Made by a program: the position numbers and the translations under genes. Below the pieces are notes generated by a model that saw only the letters and a list, made by a program, of their open reading frames with translations, was not told the DNA's origin and did no database searches. A stretch of 10,661 bases of DNA, from NCBI GenBank assembly GCA_018668195.1, contig JABITU010000358.1, positions 1 through 10,661 on the forward strand. The letters are read 5' to 3'. The number at the start of each line of letters is the position of its first letter. The stretch's first letter is position 1. Below are positions 1-6,406 of the stretch, in pieces. The DNA comes from Tateyamaria sp. GTDB lineage: Bacteria; Pseudomonadota; Alphaproteobacteria; Rhodobacterales; Rhodobacteraceae.

Positions 1-1
1 C

Positions 2-766
2 CGCATCGTGCAGCAGGTTCAGAAAGGCGAAAAAGAGGCCCGCCAAGCGAAAAAGGAAATGGTCGAAGCGAACCTGCGCCTCGTGATCTCTATTGCTAAG
101 AAATATACCAACCGCGGACTTCAGTTTTTGGATCTGATTCAGGAAGGCAATATCGGCCTGATGAAGGCTGTCGACAAGTTTGAATACCGACGTGGTTATA
201 AATTCAGCACATATGCCACGTGGTGGATTCGTCAGGCGATCACCCGATCCATCGCGGATCAGGCGCGCACCATCCGTATTCCCGTGCATATGATTGAGAC
301 GATCAACAAGCTTGTGCGCACAGGCCGCCAGATGCTCCACGAGATTGGTCGTGAACCCACGCCCGAAGAGCTTGCGAAAAAGCTGCAAATGCCGTTAGAA
401 AAAGTCCGAAAGGTGATGAAAATCGCCAAGGAGCCTATTTCGCTTGAAACACCGATCGGCGACGAAGAAGACAGCCAGCTGGGCGATTTCATTGAGGACA
501 AGAATGCCGTATTGCCGCTGGACAGCGCGATTCAGGAAAACCTCAAGGAAACAACTACTCGGGTTCTGGCGTCACTTACACCGCGCGAAGAACGTGTGCT
601 GCGGATGCGTTTTGGCATTGGTATGAATACCGACCATACGCTTGAAGAGGTCGGTCAGCAGTTCAGCGTGACCCGCGAGCGTATCCGTCAAATTGAAGCA
701 AAAGCGCTACGCAAGCTGAAACACCCGTCACGATCGCGCAAGCTTCGCAGTTTCTTGGATCAATAA
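2..766 (+). CDS. rpoD: RNA polymerase sigma factor RpoD (sigma-70), C-terminal part, 5' end outside the window
   Basis: Housekeeping sigma factor that directs core RNA polymerase to -35/-10 promoters. The reading frame is open to the left edge, so about 254 C-terminal residues are visible and the N-terminal part (region 1.1 and the non-conserved region) is missing. Regions 2.1-2.4 are seen in order: [14 protein letters not shown], then the core-binding [17 protein letters not shown], then the -10 recognition and melting segment [17 protein letters not shown]. Region 3 follows ([14 protein letters not shown]), then region 4 with RFGIGM and the -35-binding helix-turn-helix [17 protein letters not shown]. 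The C-terminal end (SRKLRSFLD) is the normal end for RpoD, which separates it from RpoH and RpoS. Nothing looks damaged. An apparent GTG start at position 8 is simply an internal valine codon. A strong hairpin follows the stop codon. Confidence 0.96.
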   Translation, partial: RIVQQVQKGEKEARQAKKEMVEANLRLVISIAKKYTNRGLQFLDLIQEGNIGLMKAVDKFEYRRGYKFSTYATWWIRQAITRSIADQARTIRIPVHMIETINKLVRTGRQMLHEIGREPTPEELAKKLQMPLEKVRKVMKIAKEPISLETPIGDEEDSQLGDFIEDKNAVLPLDSAIQENLKETTTRVLASLTPREERVLRMRFGIGMNTDHTLEEVGQQFSVTRERIRQIEAKALRKLKHPSRSRKLRSFLDQ

Positions 767-779
767 ACCGGTCTCATTG

Positions 780-808
780 ATGGGCGCCCCAATGGTTGGG
801 GCGCCCAT
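780..808 (+). terminator. Hairpin terminator after rpoD
   Basis: A perfect 13-bp GC-rich stem (780-792 with 796-808) closes a 3-nt loop 14 bases after the rpoD stop codon. The position and strength fit a transcription terminator. No T-tract follows on either strand, so it is not a classical intrinsic terminator. It may work with Rho or mainly protect the mRNA 3' end. Confidence 0.7.
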
Positions 809-844
809 AATCCCAAGAGTGGAGCACATTTTGGAGATAATACC

Positions 845-907
845 GTGTCAGTTGTCATTGACATTCAACACAACAAAGCCCCTTGCAGACTGCTTGAAAC
901 TTCATGA
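845..907 (+). other. Possible 5' stub of a gene cut by the IS3-type relic
   Basis: A GTG at 845 is preceded by a good ribosome-binding site (GGAG at 833-836, 8 bases upstream). It opens a 20-codon frame beginning VSVVIDIQHNK. The first eleven codons lie left of the point (about 878) where similarity to IS3 OrfB begins on the other strand. The last codons then read antisense through the relic to a stop at 905-907. This is what a gene truncated by an insertion or deletion would look like, but the stub is too short to recognise and could be chance. No function is proposed. Confidence 0.2.
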
Positions 908-1183
908 TGCCCATCAGGCAACATACGCGGTGTCGGCTCGTCGTTGATTGTGATTAGGGCAATTACGCCGCGATCTGGCGAATTACTAAGAACGGGCACT
1001 TCGTAAATTCCAGTTAATCTCATCCATCCGATCAATCGTAGCCTGATCAAAGTCAAGCGGCTTGTAGTAGATTGATGAGCGGCTAATCTCGAGCAGTCTA
1101 CATTGACGCGTCAGGCTCAAACCGTGTTATCTTTGACGGACCATAGCGCGGCGTTCTGACGGGTTCATCACCTCTCGGGGCAT
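878..1183 (-). pseudogene. IS3-family transposase OrfB, N-terminal remnant, decayed
   Basis: OrfB carries the integrase-like catalytic domain in intact IS3 elements; only the N-terminal HTH_21-type region survives. From 1183 the frame reads through NPSERRAMVRQR to a TAA at 1127-1129, then continues in the same frame as HGLSLTRQCRLLEISRSSIY and YKPLDFDQATIDRMDEIN. A frameshift near 1006-1013 is followed by FTKCPF, RQIAA, then RHRV, LMGIMKFQAVCKG. These match the order of the family's SLTRQC...SRSSxYY, KYPFxGSRQ, and RVRRLMGxM blocks. Similarity stops at about 878, well before any DDE residue, so two thirds of the gene are missing. Confidence 0.82.
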
Positions 1184-1203
1184 TTCTGCGCTATACCCTG
1201 TCG

Positions 1204-1483
1204 CTAAGACTTCAGCCCTTAGTACAAGAAATCATTTTCGCTCTTGAGTTGGCCAAACTGGCATGAATTATTCTTAATTTTACTGTCCTTGTTCTCAGCA
1301 TTTTTTATTTTGTCGGAAAAAACGCCCGCCATGCCTTCAGTCACCTTACGTTTCCACGTGCTCACTCAGGTCGGATGCAGCTGGCGCTTCGCTGCGATCT
1401 ACTGCACCGTCTTGTCTCCACGCAGCGCATCAAGGGCCACTGCAGCATTAGAATGATCTGATAAAGCTCCGTCGCTTCGTCAT
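1204..1483 (-). pseudogene. IS3-family transposase OrfA, decayed
   Basis: OrfA encodes the DNA-binding part of IS3 transposases. The frame opens with an ATG at 1483 (MTKRRSF, the usual OrfA N-terminus) and meets a TAA at 1448-1450. After a +1 shift it continues as VALDALRGDKTVQ, stop, IAAKRQLHPT, stop, VSTWKRKVTEGMAGVFS. The shared helix-turn-helix core is the HPTxVSTWKR segment. Downstream, AENKDSKIK and then FGQLKSENDFL correspond to the OrfA C-terminal coiled region that precedes the OrfB frameshift zone. In-frame stops at three places and a frameshift make it clearly dead. An 70-codon plus-strand reading frame at 1244-1456 is only the antisense shadow of this relic. Confidence 0.8.
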
Positions 1484-1612
1484 TTGCGTATCCATTCATT
1501 CGTGTTGAATACATCGCAGCACGCGGTCCAAATTGGCCAAACAGCTTGAGCCTTCAAAGAAAATTGCGACGTGAAATATTTAATTTTACTTGGATCAAAA
1601 ACCTGAGGCCTC

Positions 1613-1643
1613 TTGACCTTACAGTGACGGGAACCTTTATAGA
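1613..1643 (+). promoter_or_regulatory. CueR/MerR-type promoter and operator of the copA-cueR operon
   Basis: The -35 TTGACC (1613-1618) and -10 TATAGA (1638-1643) are separated by a 19-bp spacer, the over-long spacing typical of promoters that MerR-family activators correct by DNA distortion. The first 15 spacer bases (1619-1633) form an imperfect dyad with 5 of 7 arm positions complementary around a central G. This dyad sits at the same offset from the -35 as I recall for the dyad in the E. coli copA promoter. A MerR-type copper regulator is encoded in the operon it would drive. The predicted transcription start falls at about 1650, the copA ATG. Confidence 0.82.
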
Positions 1644-1649
1644 TAAACT

Positions 1650-4034
1650 ATGACAGAAACTGCACTTTCTTTCGAAATTACCGGGTTGAACTGTGCCTCT
1701 TGTGCGGGTCGGGCAGAAGCAGCGCTTGCTGCGATCCCAGGTGCGCGTCAAGCGCGGGTTAATCTTGTCGGGCACAGCGGGCACGTTTCGGGTGTCGCTG
1801 CTGAGGCGGTGGTGCAGGCCCTTGTTGCAGTTGGTTATAATGCGCGGATCAAATCAGCCAAATTTGACATCCCAGCCATATCATGTGCGTCCTGCATCGC
1901 TCGGATTGAGGCGGTAGCTCGGAATGTTCCGGGCACACTAAGCGCCAATGCTGCGCTGCCAACACATAGCCTGACAATTGAAACCTTAGGGTCGCTGGAC
2001 GTCGTACGCGCAGCTCTTACCGAGGCCGGATATCCGGCAGCGGCAGCGACGCCAGACACACCGGATCAAGATCCAGCGCGTGCCTTGTTGTGGCGGTTCA
2101 TCTGGGCTGCTGTTCTGACTTTGCCGGTGTTTGTCGCGGAAATGGGCGGGCACCTATATCCACCTTTTCACCATTGGATCGCTGCGGCTGTGGGGTTGCA
2201 AAACAGTCACATAGCACAGCTTGCTCTGAGCTTTTTGGTGCTGGCCGGACCCGGTGCAGAGTTTTTCAAGCGAGGTATTCCGGGGCTGTGGCATGCGCGC
2301 CCAGACATGGATGCGCTTGTGGCGCTTGGTGCTGGATCCGCTTTTATCTTTTCAGCGGGGGCTGTTATTGCACCGGGTCTCTTGCCGCCTTCGGGCGTCT
2401 ATTTTGAGGCCGCAGCCGTAATTGTCACCCTGATCCTGCTCGGGCGCTGGCTTGAGGCGCGAGCCAAGGGGCGGACCGGAGATGCCGTACGCCGTCTGAT
2501 TGGACTGCGCCCTGACAGCGCCGAAATTATCGAAAATGGAATGCCCCGCACCGTTTCAATCGACCAGATCAATGTGGGTGATGTTTTGCGCCTCAAGCCA
2601 GGTGGGCGGGTCGCTGTTGATGGCGGGGTTGTCGACGGTGAAACCTATCTCGACGAATCCATGCTAACCGGTGAGCCGTCGCCGGTGCTGAAACAATCAG
2701 GCGATACGGTCAGCGCAGGCACATTGGCCGCGACAGGATCACTTACCTATCGCGCAACGCATGTCGGGCGCGATACTGAACTGGCTCGGATCGCTGCCCT
2801 CACAGAACAAGCACAGGCTGCTCGTCTACCAATCGAAGCGCTGGTTAACCGCATTACGGCCCGCTTTGTACCTGCAGTGCTGGGCATTGCTGCTATGACC
2901 TTTGTAACGTGGCTGTTATTGGTCGATCTCGGACCTGCCATTGTGGCCGCTGTATCGGTTCTGATTATTGCATGCCCCTGCGCCATGGGGCTGGCCACGC
3001 CCATGTCGATCATGGTTGGAACAGGGCGGGCGGCGCAATTGGGTGTGCTTTTTCATAAGGGGGGGGCACTTCAACGGCTTCAGGATGTGCAGGTGATTGC
3101 CTTTGACAAGACGGGTACCTTGACCGAGGGCAAACCCACGCTCACAGACGTCGCCTGTGACACAGATCACGCTCAACTGCTGCACCTTGTGGCGGGCGTC
3201 GAAAGCCGCTCTGAGCACCCCATCGCGCGCGCAATCGTTGCCGCCACCGAGACCGTTGCACAGGATGTGACAGGCTTTTCCGCAATCATGGGCAAGGGCG
3301 CAAGCGCAACGGTCGATGGGCTTCTTGTTCATGTTGGCAATATCGAGCTGTTGCAAGGCAGGGGCATACAAATATCAGACAGGTGGCATAAAATTGGCGC
3401 TGACTGGGCCGCAACCGGAGTGACGGCTGTGCACGTGGCCATGGACGGCGCACATATAGGTGTCCTGGCGATCAGTGATCCGATTAGACCAGGCACGGCG
3501 CATACTTTGGCTGCGATCGCTGCGACGGGTCGCAAAATTGCAATGATCTCTGGTGATGCGCAGAGCACGGCGGACCATGTCGGTTCAATTCTTGGGATCG
3601 ACATTATTATTGGGAACACACGACCAGACGGCAAGGTCGCGGCACTTCGTGATCTGCGTGACAGATACGGCGCGGTTGCTTTTGTAGGGGATGGTATAAA
3701 CGATACCCCGGCGCTGGCAGCCGCCGATGTCGGCCTTGCAGTGAATCGGGCCAGTGATGCGGCTGTCGAGGCAGCAGATGTGGTTTTGATGTCGTCTGAC
3801 CCCGATGCGGTACTGCGCGCATTGTCAATTAGCCAAGCGACCCTGCGCAATATTTGGCAAAACTTGTCTTGGGCCTTTGGTTACAATACTCTGTTGATCC
3901 CACTGGCCGCCGGTCTGCTGGTCCCATTGGGCGGGCCACAGCTGTCGCCGGCGCTTGCGGCATTGGCCATGGCGCTGTCTTCTGTCTTTGTCGTTAGCAA
4001 CGCGCTGCGGTTGCGCAAGGTCGGCGGGACATGA
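1650..4034 (+). CDS. copA: Cu(I)-exporting P1B-type ATPase CopA
   Basis: Inner-membrane pump that uses ATP to export Cu(I) from the cytoplasm; 794 residues, a normal length. Two N-terminal heavy-metal-associated domains carry CASC at residues 15-18 and 79-82. Eight membrane helices are expected from about residue 148. The transport motif CPC is at 442-444, the actuator TGEP at 340-343, the phosphorylated DKTGT at 486-490 (Asp486), SEHP at 521-524, and GDGIND at 680-685. YN (745-746) and MxxSS (774-778) near the C-terminus, together with CPC, mark the Cu(I)/Ag(I) subgroup P1B-1. The ATG at 1650 is chosen because the first HMA strand begins only a few residues later and the promoter ends 6 bp upstream. 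No Shine-Dalgarno fits in that gap. The stop overlaps the next gene's start (ATGA), so the regulator is co-transcribed and probably translationally coupled. No chaperone gene (copZ) is adjacent. Silver export is also possible for this subgroup. Confidence 0.96.
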   Translation: MTETALSFEITGLNCASCAGRAEAALAAIPGARQARVNLVGHSGHVSGVAAEAVVQALVAVGYNARIKSAKFDIPAISCASCIARIEAVARNVPGTLSANAALPTHSLTIETLGSLDVVRAALTEAGYPAAAATPDTPDQDPARALLWRFIWAAVLTLPVFVAEMGGHLYPPFHHWIAAAVGLQNSHIAQLALSFLVLAGPGAEFFKRGIPGLWHARPDMDALVALGAGSAFIFSAGAVIAPGLLPPSGVYFEAAAVIVTLILLGRWLEARAKGRTGDAVRRLIGLRPDSAEIIENGMPRTVSIDQINVGDVLRLKPGGRVAVDGGVVDGETYLDESMLTGEPSPVLKQSGDTVSAGTLAATGSLTYRATHVGRDTELARIAALTEQAQAARLPIEALVNRITARFVPAVLGIAAMTFVTWLLLVDLGPAIVAAVSVLIIACPCAMGLATPMSIMVGTGRAAQLGVLFHKGGALQRLQDVQVIAFDKTGTLTEGKPTLTDVACDTDHAQLLHLVAGVESRSEHPIARAIVAATETVAQDVTGFSAIMGKGASATVDGLLVHVGNIELLQGRGIQISDRWHKIGADWAATGVTAVHVAMDGAHIGVLAISDPIRPGTAHTLAAIAATGRKIAMISGDAQSTADHVGSILGIDIIIGNTRPDGKVAALRDLRDRYGAVAFVGDGINDTPALAAADVGLAVNRASDAAVEAADVVLMSSDPDAVLRALSISQATLRNIWQNLSWAFGYNTLLIPLAAGLLVPLGGPQLSPALAALAMALSSVFVVSNALRLRKVGGT

Positions 4035-4432
4035 ACATCTCTGATGTGGGCAAAGCGGCTGACCTATCGGCAAAAACCATCCGTTACTACGAAGAGATCG
4101 GCCTAATTCAGCCCCTGCGCAGCGTTAATGGATATCGCAGTTTTACTGATTCTGACGTGCAAAAGTTACAATTTCTTGCCCGCGCCCGCGCCCTTGGGTT
4201 CTCTATAGATCATTGCCGGTCTTTGCTGGCCCTTTGGGCTGATCACAGCCGCGCCAGCTCTGATGTCAGACGCATTGCTCACGATCACTTAGCCGAGATT
4301 GAAAACAAAATCGCGGCCTTGAAATCCATGCAGAATACTCTGACCAACTTGGTAGAATCCTGTGCAGGCGATGACCGGCCTGACTGCCCTATCCTGTTAG
4401 ACCTCGCCACTCAGAAAAAAGTTAATCCCTAA
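4031..4432 (+). CDS. cueR: Copper-responsive MerR-family regulator (CueR/HmrR type)
   Basis: Transcription activator that binds the 19-bp-spacer promoter and, on binding Cu(I), remodels it for RNA polymerase. It has 133 residues. The N-terminal winged helix-turn-helix (about 1-70) carries AKTIRYYEEIGLI and NGYRSF, both family hallmarks. A dimerisation coiled coil spans about 78-108. The metal loop is C111-x7-C119 (CAGDDRPDC), matching the pair of cysteines in E. coli CueR. The residue aligned with CueR Ser77 is also serine (Ser76), as in sensors of monovalent rather than divalent ions. The start overlaps the copA stop by 4 bp. Since the only visible promoter is the one it should control, the gene is probably autoactivated. 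Sensing of Ag(I) or Au(I) cannot be excluded. The name hmrR is used for the same gene in rhizobia. Confidence 0.93.
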   Translation: MNISDVGKAADLSAKTIRYYEEIGLIQPLRSVNGYRSFTDSDVQKLQFLARARALGFSIDHCRSLLALWADHSRASSDVRRIAHDHLAEIENKIAALKSMQNTLTNLVESCAGDDRPDCPILLDLATQKKVNP

Positions 4433-4437
4433 GTGCC

Positions 4438-4474
4438 TCTTTTTTTTGGTGGCGATAAAACTAACCTTTATTGC
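4438..4474 (+). terminator. Possible terminator region after cueR
   Basis: A run of eight T residues (4440-4447) lies just after the cueR stop. It is preceded by A6G (4415-4421), which could pair with the start of the T-run around a 17-nt loop. An imperfect A/T-rich hairpin (4452-4459 with 4467-4474) follows. Neither structure is GC-rich, so the call rests mainly on the T-tract and its position at the end of the copper operon. Confidence 0.3.
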
Positions 4475-4521
4475 GCCTCAACTTGAAAACCACGCAAGCA
4501 AAGTGCGCGAGGCATGGTCAG

Positions 4522-4551
4522 AGCGCTTGTTTTAACCGGGTATCAAGCGCT
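4522..4551. terminator. Inverted repeat between the convergent cueR and gcrA genes
   Basis: AGCGCTTG (4522-4529) and CAAGCGCT (4544-4551) form a perfect 8-bp stem with a 14-nt loop, 7 bp beyond the gcrA stop. The place between converging genes suggests a shared terminator. There is no T-tract after the stem on either strand and the loop is large, so the function is uncertain. Confidence 0.3.
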
Positions 4552-4558
4552 GGTTAGG

Positions 4559-5125
4559 TCAGCGTCGGCGATCCCGACGAGATGACATTGGCTGGAAAGC
4601 GACACCCACATGTGCCTCGCAATATGGCTTGCCCTGTTGTACCGGCAGCCCACAAAACCAAAAGTCGTCGGTTGCAGGGTCACCCACAGGCCATTTGCAC
4701 GTCCGCTCGGTCAACTCCATCAGGGTGATTTTCTTGGCCTTCTTCTCGACCTCATTGACCTTGGCCAGCGCCTCTGGGCTGATTTCGTTTGCTGACGGTT
4801 GTGGGGGCAACGGTTGACCAGCGGGGATAATCTGCTTACGCGCCGGCAGCGTGGTTTTTGTCTCAGTCGCGGGTGCCGGCTTGATCGCTGGTTCCGTTTT
4901 GGGTTGCGGTTTTGATCTGGCTTCTGCCTTAGGGGCAGCTTTTGCCTTGCCGTCGGCCTTGGTGCTGCCACCGCCACTGGCGCGGTTAGACAGGCCCAGC
5001 CGATGCACTTTGCCAATCACAGCATTTCGGGTCACGCCACCCAGTTCTTTTGCGATCTGGCTGGCCGACTGGCCTTCGCCCCACATCTTTTTCAGCAGTT
5101 CTACACGGTCATCAGTCCAGGACAT
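4559..5125 (-). CDS. gcrA: Cell-cycle regulator GcrA
   Basis: In Caulobacter, GcrA is a sigma-70 cofactor that joins RNA polymerase at promoters carrying CcrM-methylated GANTC sites and drives S-phase transcription. The 188-residue product begins with the diagnostic MSWTDDRVELLKKMW. Its helix-turn-helix (about 1-45) reads SASQIAKELGGVTRNAVIGKV. A long low-complexity linker follows (about 48-112, rich in Ala, Lys, Pro, Thr). The conserved C-terminal domain is about 133-180, LMELTERTCKWPVGDP, then FWFCGLP and PYCEAHVGVAFQP. This is the part that contacts sigma-70 in Caulobacter. Cys143, Cys158, Cys169 and His172 could form a metal site, but that is inference. The start is fixed by the conserved N-terminus. 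A terminator-like hairpin sits 18 bases upstream, which bears on regulation. I saw no GANTC in the 112 bp upstream. The linker makes it slightly longer than the Caulobacter protein. Confidence 0.95.
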   Translation of the reverse strand: MSWTDDRVELLKKMWGEGQSASQIAKELGGVTRNAVIGKVHRLGLSNRASGGGSTKADGKAKAAPKAEARSKPQPKTEPAIKPAPATETKTTLPARKQIIPAGQPLPPQPSANEISPEALAKVNEVEKKAKKITLMELTERTCKWPVGDPATDDFWFCGLPVQQGKPYCEAHVGVAFQPMSSRRDRRR

Positions 5126-5142
5126 CAGTGGCTTTCTGAGCT

Positions 5143-5168
5143 AAAAAAGCGGCCGCTTTTGGGCCGCT
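5143..5168 (-). terminator. Intrinsic terminator hairpin just upstream of gcrA (eamA terminator or gcrA leader attenuator)
   Basis: On the minus strand AGCGGCC (5168-5162), a 7-nt loop and GGCCGCT (5154-5148) form a GC-rich stem followed directly by five more T residues (5147-5143). This is a classical intrinsic terminator. It ends 17 bases before the gcrA ATG at 5125. It can terminate the upstream permease transcript. Because there is no room for a full promoter between it and gcrA, it probably also lies inside the gcrA leader. The segment 5145-5160 is also a perfect 16-bp palindrome, so an alternative short hairpin exists. Confidence 0.75.
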
Positions 5169-5194
5169 CTGGTTCTACTTCAGTTTCGACCTCT

Positions 5195-5222
5195 ATATTA
5201 ATATCATGTGCCAAAGTTACAA
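5195..5222 (-). promoter_or_regulatory. Candidate gcrA promoter
   Basis: Between the permease stop and the hairpin, the minus strand has TTGTAA (5222-5217), a 16-bp spacer and TAATAT (5200-5195). The surrounding segment is the most AT-rich part of this gap. Transcription would start near 5188, giving a leader of about 60 nt that contains the hairpin at 5168-5143. An overlapping -10, TATAGA (5197-5192, 19-bp spacer), is an alternative. Matches to consensus are modest. Confidence 0.35.
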
Positions 5223-5237
5223 GGGATGTTCGTCCGG

Positions 5238-6134
5238 TTACGGTTTGGCCGAGATCGGTCGTGTGCGGCCCTCGCGCCACGCTAGCAAAAGTGCCCCCAA
5301 AATGATGATTGCCGCACCCAGTAATGTCACGTGGTCTGGGATCACATCGTAAAACACAACATCGTAAAGCGCGGCAAAGATCAGTGTGCCATAGCTAAAA
5401 GGGGCCACAAAACTTGCATCGGCTCTTGCCATAGCGTTTACAAAACAGGTTTGTGCAACCGTCATGGCAACACCCAGTGTCGCCATCAGAACCCACTGTG
5501 TAGGCATTGGGGCCTGCCAAACCCAGATCACAGCCACTCCGGCGATCCCAACCCCAATGGCATTGTTCACAAAAAGGATTGAAAATGGGTTTTCTCGGCT
5601 GGTCAGCTTTTTGATGACGTTCAGCTCTGCACCTAGGATCACCGCTGCCGCTAATGCCAAAAGCGCCGCGGGCTGAAAGCTGTCAGGTGTTGGACGAAGT
5701 AGAATCATCGCACCTATCAAAGAAATTCCTGCCGCGAGCCAGCGCCATTTACCAACCCGCTCACCAAGGAACGGAATCGCAAAAATCATGCCAAAGACCG
5801 GGTTGATAAATGAAATCGCGGTCGCATCGGCAAGCGGGATGTATGCAACCGAAGCGAACATGAGCGTCAACCCCGCCCATCCGCCAAGTGTCCTTGCCAA
5901 ATGCAGGCCAAGGTGAGGGCGTTGCAACGTCGGCCTTAAAATTGCTACCGCGATTGAAAATGCAAGAAAAGCAAACAAAAATCGACCAAACACGATTTGA
6001 AACGGATGTATCGCCGGTCCGAACTGATCGGTACCAAGCGCTTTGGCGATCAGCGTTGTTGCGGCGATGAAAGCAGTCGCAACCGCAATCAGACCTGCCG
6101 CCAAAGCGGGGTTGTGGGGCTTGGCACGATACAT
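5238..6134 (-). CDS. EamA/DMT-superfamily permease
   Basis: Inner-membrane transporter of the drug/metabolite family, 298 residues, the usual length for the ten-helix, two-repeat EamA architecture. Hydrophobic helices run from about residue 10 to 285. The first repeat ends with the family-typical LADATAISFINPVF (101-114), followed by a helix leading to FLGERV. The second repeat has the equivalent ADASFVAPFSYGTLIFAAL (238-256) and closes with AAIIILGALLLAWREGR. The substrate cannot be read from sequence; members export amino acids, metabolites or take up S-adenosylmethionine. The start is supported by AGGA 8 bases upstream of the ATG. It is transcribed divergently from argD across about 270 bp, and its downstream neighbour gcrA is separated by a terminator, so it is probably monocistronic. 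Confidence 0.88.
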   Translation of the reverse strand: MYRAKPHNPALAAGLIAVATAFIAATTLIAKALGTDQFGPAIHPFQIVFGRFLFAFLAFSIAVAILRPTLQRPHLGLHLARTLGGWAGLTLMFASVAYIPLADATAISFINPVFGMIFAIPFLGERVGKWRWLAAGISLIGAMILLRPTPDSFQPAALLALAAAVILGAELNVIKKLTSRENPFSILFVNNAIGVGIAGVAVIWVWQAPMPTQWVLMATLGVAMTVAQTCFVNAMARADASFVAPFSYGTLIFAALYDVVFYDVIPDHVTLLGAAIIILGALLLAWREGRTRPISAKP

Positions 6135-6157
6135 GTCGTCTGTCCTGCGCCTACGGG

Positions 6158-6169
6158 TGCGCTAGCGCA
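6158..6169. promoter_or_regulatory. Perfect 12-bp palindrome upstream of the EamA gene
   Basis: TGCGCTAGCGCA is fully self-complementary and lies 24 bp upstream of the permease ATG, where an operator or leader structure could sit. No matching second copy or regulator was seen in the window. The rest of the 6135-6406 intergenic region holds AT-rich stretches (about 6175-6215) that may contain divergent promoters, but I could not assign convincing -35/-10 pairs. Confidence 0.25.
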
Positions 6170-6406
6170 AGTGAATTGTTCTTGTGACTTTTTTATGGTG
6201 CCGCTGTAATAATTTGTTTATCGAGCTCCTTATGAGCAACTGGACACACCTCCGACAACGCACCTGACGTAATCAAAGCAGCTGATCGCTGCGGTGTCGC
6301 TCTCTGTGCCACCCACGCTTACCACTCATAAATTGTTGACCCGGCCGCCCGCCTCATGCACCAAGGCTTGCATGTCGCTTTTGGCTTCTTTTCAAGGATG
6401 ATCCAG

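Larger units (their letters stand above)
878..1483 (-). mobile_element. Degenerate, truncated IS3-family insertion sequence
   Basis: Reading the minus strand in several frames recovers, in the correct order, an IS3-type OrfA (from 1483) followed by the N-terminal third of OrfB (to about 878). The two-gene order, the OrfA helix-turn-helix and leucine-zipper type sequence, and the OrfB start are all typical of the family. The DDE catalytic core, which should follow the last recognisable OrfB residues, is absent, so the element was cut at its 3' end and cannot transpose. Multiple stops and at least two frameshifts indicate an old event. I could not define terminal inverted repeats. The 5' end of the element probably lies between 1484 and 1550. 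It fills most of the gap between rpoD and the copper operon. Confidence 0.8.

Noticed and set aside
865..1056. Minus-strand 63-codon reading frame
   Set aside because: Its frame is not the OrfB homologous frame over most of its length; the open stretch results from frameshifted transposase sequence.
1244..1456. Plus-strand 70-codon reading frame with a hydrophobic stretch
   Set aside because: It lies antisense to the recognisable IS3 OrfA relic and resembles no protein; treated as a shadow.
2916..3371. Minus-strand open frame opposite copA
   Set aside because: copA's CPC, DKTGT and surrounding motifs are encoded on the other strand here; no evidence for a dual-coding gene.
6356..6406. Upstream ATG extension of ArgD
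   Set aside because: The added 17 residues are not conserved-looking and lack a ribosome-binding site; the 6407 start has one and matches the family N-terminus.
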